Shown: in pieces, positions 30,988-33,073 of the stretch
Layout: the number at the start of each line of letters is the position of its first letter
How positions within the stretch are numbered: the stretch's first letter is position 1
DNA from: Nonomuraea maritima
GTDB lineage: Bacteria > Actinomycetota > Actinomycetes > Streptosporangiales > Streptosporangiaceae
Assembly: GCF_900100395.1 (NCBI RefSeq)
Contig: NZ_FNFB01000049.1
Span: 1 to 33,073 of the forward strand
Direction of reading: 5' to 3'
DNA length: 33,073 bases
The notes under the pieces: generated by a model
Databases searched by the model: none
What the model was told of the DNA's origin: nothing
The model's input: the letters and a program-made list of their open reading frames with translations, nothing else
Position numbers and translations under genes: made by a program

Positions 30988-31737
30988 TCAGGTGAGGAGT
31001 CGGTGTGGGTGCATGCCGTCCACCAGGCCCGTGTCCGGGGAGTGGATGCTGTAGCCGAGCATGCGACGGGTCCGGCTGCTGAGCTGCCGGGCCACCTCCC
31101 TGCCCGGCGAGAGGGTGAACGCCTCGCGTGTACGCAGCCACGGCTCGCAGTAGCGGGCGGTGATGCTGAGACACGGCGCGGACGATCGTGCGGGGCGGGC
31201 GTGCCAGAGGGTGCCCAGGAGAAGGGTGCACGAACCCGGCGGCGGCGTGAGCGGCGTCCCCGGTGATGTGGGCCGGCGGGCGGACCAGCGGTGGCTGCCC
31301 GGCCACACGGTGACCACGGTGCCAGGATCGAGCGTCCAGAGGGCCGCGACCGACAGCGGAGGCCGTGGCCGGGGCAGCGGATAGTGCTGGTCGTCATAGC
31401 CAGGAGGGCGGAGGGGCGCGCCCACGCCCACCTCCACGATCTCCAGCTGCGACAGCAGGTAGTTGGGCAGCAGTAGCCGATCAATGAGGGGGAGCACGCG
31501 AGGGTGGTCGATGAGAGCGTCCACCGCCCGGGTGTTGTGCAGCACCCCGTACACCCGCCGGACATGGCGCGAGCAGAAGGGATCGCGCCCTTCTGGCACG
31601 AGCAGCGGTGCGAGCTCCGCACGCAGGTCGCGGCAGGCGGCCGGAGTGAGCAGGTCGCACAGGACAAGATGACCGTCCTGGTGCAGCGCCGACATGGCAC
31701 CGGCGACCCTCCCACGCAGCTCACCGACCCCGCTCAT
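30988..31737 (-). CDS. Phytanoyl-CoA dioxygenase (PhyH)-like protein with an altered metal site
   Basis: 249 residues from ATG 31735-31737, beginning 17 bases inside the end of the upstream tetR gene, so the two are one unit. The PhyH pattern is clear: an N-terminal DGHLVLCDLLTPAACRDLRAEL, then YDDQHYPLPRPRPPLSVAALW and PGSHRW, then GTLWHA with the distal histidine (His179). These Fe(II)/2-oxoglutarate oxygenases bind iron through H-x-D and a distal H. Relatives I recall read HYDD where this protein has Gly113-Tyr-Asp-Asp, so the first ligand is missing. It may be inactive as an oxygenase, use another residue (His118 is near), or have a different role. Confidence 0.82.
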   Translation of the reverse strand: MSGVGELRGRVAGAMSALHQDGHLVLCDLLTPAACRDLRAELAPLLVPEGRDPFCSRHVRRVYGVLHNTRAVDALIDHPRVLPLIDRLLLPNYLLSQLEIVEVGVGAPLRPPGYDDQHYPLPRPRPPLSVAALWTLDPGTVVTVWPGSHRWSARRPTSPGTPLTPPPGSCTLLLGTLWHARPARSSAPCLSITARYCEPWLRTREAFTLSPGREVARQLSSRTRRMLGYSIHSPDTGLVDGMHPHRLLT

Positions 31738-32428
31738 GGCGCACCCTCCCCACTGTCTCCTCGTCGCGCGCGCTGAGCGCGACGCCTTCCCTGCGCATGT
31801 CGCGGGTGGCGCTTCCCTCGCGTACGTCGAGCGCGGCACCGCCCCCGTGTACGCCGAGGGCGGCGGTGCTGAAGTGCCAGATTTCCTCCAGCACTGCTGC
31901 CCGATCGGGGCGCGGGTCCTGGTCGAGGACGACAGCGAGGATGGAGCGCATGCCGCCGACCACGGCCGCCGACATGAGCGTGGGGTCGCGGCGGTAGGTC
32001 ACCGCGCCCTCGTCCTGCCCGGTGGCGATGTGTCGAGCGCCGAGGGCGATGACCTGCTTGGCGCAGTCGGCCTCCATGGCGGCGACCTGGGCGTCGCCGA
32101 CCATCCGGCCGAGCACGACGGGCGCCAGCGGCTCGTCGTACACCCAGTCGACCCACCGAGTGAGCTGATTCCGCCAGCGCTCGGGCCAGGTGTGCCCGGC
32201 GAAGTGGCCCAGCACGGTCTCGGAGACGAGCCGCTCGTAGAAGTCGGCGAGCAGCGCGCTCATCAGCCCGCTGCGGGTGCCGAAGTAGCGGTACGGCAGG
32301 CCGACGCTGAGCCCGGCGCGCCGGGCGACGGCCGCCACCTCAATGTCGCCGGTCTCGACGAGCTCCGCGGCGGCGGCTTCAAGCAGGCGCCGCCGCGTGG
32401 CCGCGCCGCGTTCAGACAGAGACTCCAC
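31721..32428 (-). CDS. TetR family regulator
   Basis: 235 residues from ATG 32426-32428. The DNA-binding domain occupies residues 8-55, with helix-turn-helix VAAVARRAGLSVGLPYRYFGTRSGL. The ligand domain runs through WPERWRNQLTRWVDWVYDEPLAPVVLGRM to VLEEIWHFSTAALGVHGGG. A perfect 17-base palindrome lies only 12 bases upstream of the start, so it very probably represses itself and the PhyH-like gene that follows with a 17-base overlap. The ligand is unknown. The C-terminal tail (about 205-235) is polar and may be disordered. Confidence 0.88.
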   Translation of the reverse strand: MESLSERGAATRRRLLEAAAAELVETGDIEVAAVARRAGLSVGLPYRYFGTRSGLMSALLADFYERLVSETVLGHFAGHTWPERWRNQLTRWVDWVYDEPLAPVVLGRMVGDAQVAAMEADCAKQVIALGARHIATGQDEGAVTYRRDPTLMSAAVVGGMRSILAVVLDQDPRPDRAAVLEEIWHFSTAALGVHGGGAALDVREGSATRDMRREGVALSARDEETVGRVRHERGR

Positions 32429-32440
32429 CCCTCCACGTTA

Positions 32441-32457
32441 GTTGAGTTCAACTCAAC
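32441..32457. promoter_or_regulatory. TetR operator, perfect palindrome
   Basis: GTTGAGTT-C-AACTCAAC, 8-bp perfect arms with one base between, 12 bases before the tetR ATG on the minus strand. Such single-centre palindromes are the usual TetR target. No other plus-strand gene starts nearby, so its role is probably autoregulation. Confidence 0.75.
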
Positions 32458-32500
32458 AGCCAAGGCGCTCAGTCGAGGGTCGGTGTGAGAGGGCGCATTC

Positions 32501-32662
32501 GAGGATGCTCAGGATGGCTAAGTTCCCGGGGTGGCGGGTCCTCGCGGGCGTGGGGCTGCTCGGGGTCTGGCAGCCGGTCGAGGGCTGGGAGAGTGTGGGA
32601 CGCCCCGGTGCGAGGGTGCTCGGGGTGGTCCGAGCGCCCTCGCACGGAGGTGCTCGGAGTGG
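32501..32662 (+). repeat. Four degenerate copies of a TGCTC-GGG-TGG motif
   Basis: Copies begin near 32501 (GAGGATGCTCAGGATGG), 32552 (GGGGCTGCTCGGGGTCTGG), 32612 (GAGGGTGCTCGGGGTGG) and 32646 (GGAGGTGCTCGGAGTGG). Spacings are about 51, 60 and 34 bases. The motif recalls the two ends of the complement of the CRISPR repeat at 32695 with its middle missing, but this likeness is weak. No gene is seen in 32458-32841. Confidence 0.45.
32608..32645. other. Long GC-rich stem-loop, possible terminator or structured RNA
   Basis: GTGCGAGGGTGCTCGG (32608-32623) pairs with CCGAGCGCCCTCGCAC (32630-32645) along 16 positions with a single G-T pair and a six-base GGTGGT loop. It has no adjacent upstream gene on the plus strand, so it is not an obvious terminator. 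It may end a transcript from the right-hand side or fold in a small RNA. Confidence 0.55.
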
Positions 32663-32694
32663 TTCGATCAGTCAGGGTCGCGTTCCACGAGCGT

Positions 32695-32722
32695 GGACCA
32701 TCCCCGCGTGCGCAGGGAGCAC
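32695..32722. CRISPR. Single orphan type I-E-like CRISPR repeat
   Basis: A 28-base unit beginning GGACCATCCCCGCG and ending GGGAGCAC has the length, ends and internal stem (CCCCGCG-TG-CGC-A-GGG, one mismatch) of actinobacterial I-E repeats. Its translations give the peptides HPRVRREH and IPACAGST, familiar false proteins from such arrays. No second copy lies 61 bases to either side, so this is a relic or a solitary unit. The mismatch in the stem fits a decayed terminal repeat. Confidence 0.6.
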
Positions 32723-32841
32723 AAAGGAGATTGGCCGGCTCCCGGTACTACATCCGTAGATCTTGATTCGTTTGGCTCCGCCACGGAACGTAGTTGCTCC
32801 ATCCTCGGTGCGTGACATGCGCTCTGACCTACGATCTTGTC

Positions 32842-33073
32842 GTGTCCTGGGATACGGAACTGACCGCGCTGACCACGCGCATCGCCGGACCCCTCTTCAC
32901 CCGGCCCGAACCCCGGCAGGCGTTCGCCGACCTGGTACGCGCTCTGCTGGCCGACGTGCCACGCAAGAACTCCTGGCAGCTGGCCGACCACATCGGCCAC
33001 GCCACCGCCAACCGGTTCGAACACCTGCTGGACCGAGCGAAATGGGACGTCGACGCCCTGCGTGACGAGGTCC
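32842..33073 (+). CDS. IS701-type DDE transposase, N-terminal part (cut by window edge)
   Basis: 77 residues from GTG 32842 (SWDTELTALTTRIAGPLFTRPEPRQAFADLVRALLADVPRKNSWQLADHIG). The RPEPR and RKNSWQLADHIGHATANRFEHLLDRAKWDVDALRD blocks are typical of the N-terminal domain of IS701-family transposases; the catalytic DDE residues are beyond the window. There is no ribosome site; TACGAT (32830-32835) lies six bases before GTG, so the message may be leaderless. The left end of the element must be between the CRISPR-like repeat and the gene, but I cannot identify the inverted repeat. Confidence 0.8.
   Translation, partial: MSWDTELTALTTRIAGPLFTRPEPRQAFADLVRALLADVPRKNSWQLADHIGHATANRFEHLLDRAKWDVDALRDEV

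Noticed and set aside
32634..32783. A multi-unit CRISPR array
   Set aside because: Positions 61 bases before and after the single repeat do not match it, so only one repeat can be supported.

Overview
The window is very GC-rich, with strong third-position G/C in every gene. It uses many GTG starts, TetR and PucR regulators, Tat and lipoprotein exports, and several start codons that sit directly behind a TANNNT box with no ribosome binding site. This suits a filamentous actinomycete. A Streptosporangiales-type host (Nonomuraea or Streptosporangium relatives) is my inference; no rRNA or marker gene is present to prove it.

Layout. 1-326 is the right end of an IS200/IS605-type element (tnpB 3' end plus terminal hairpin) sitting inside a metallo-beta-lactamase-fold gene whose 3' part continues to 998. 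1011-5310 holds two TetR-controlled divergent pairs: tetR/aldo-keto reductase and tetR/DHA2-type 14-helix exporter. A small acidic orphan gene follows at 5438-5641, between two strong hairpin terminators.

5687-23057 is the core of the window and reads as one salvage island for cell-wall material. On the minus strand nagZ-namZ encode two secreted glycosidases (exo-N-acetylglucosaminidase and exo-N-acetylmuramidase) behind a promoter whose -10 box lies inside a palindrome. Divergently, a tight nine-gene plus-strand operon encodes an S9 oligopeptidase, three cytosolic serine hydrolases of the penicillin-recognising fold, a PucR regulator and a Dpp/Opp-type peptide importer (lipoprotein, permease, permease-ATPase fusion, ATPase). 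Running into its 3' end is a minus-strand pair, a GNAT acyltransferase plus an N-succinylamino-acid racemase-like enolase, the pair known to invert D-amino acids in Geobacillus. Together they suggest: trim wall sugars outside, import the peptides, cut them (including D-residues) inside, and convert the D-amino acids. The substrate assignment is inference.

23241-32428 is ordinary accessory content: a second GNAT, two NTF2/SnoaL-like proteins, a thioredoxin-reductase-like flavoprotein with a CPYCHG motif divergent from an alpha/beta hydrolase, an SPFH-like lipoprotein, a thiolase-like protein, two hypothetical proteins, and a tetR-phytanoyl-CoA-dioxygenase-like pair. A block of about 50-bp degenerate tandem repeats fills 30111-30410.

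32441-33073 ends the window with a perfect TetR-type operator, a long GC-rich hairpin, one isolated type I-E-like CRISPR repeat and the 5' end of an IS701-type transposase gene. No tRNA, rRNA or intact CRISPR array was seen.
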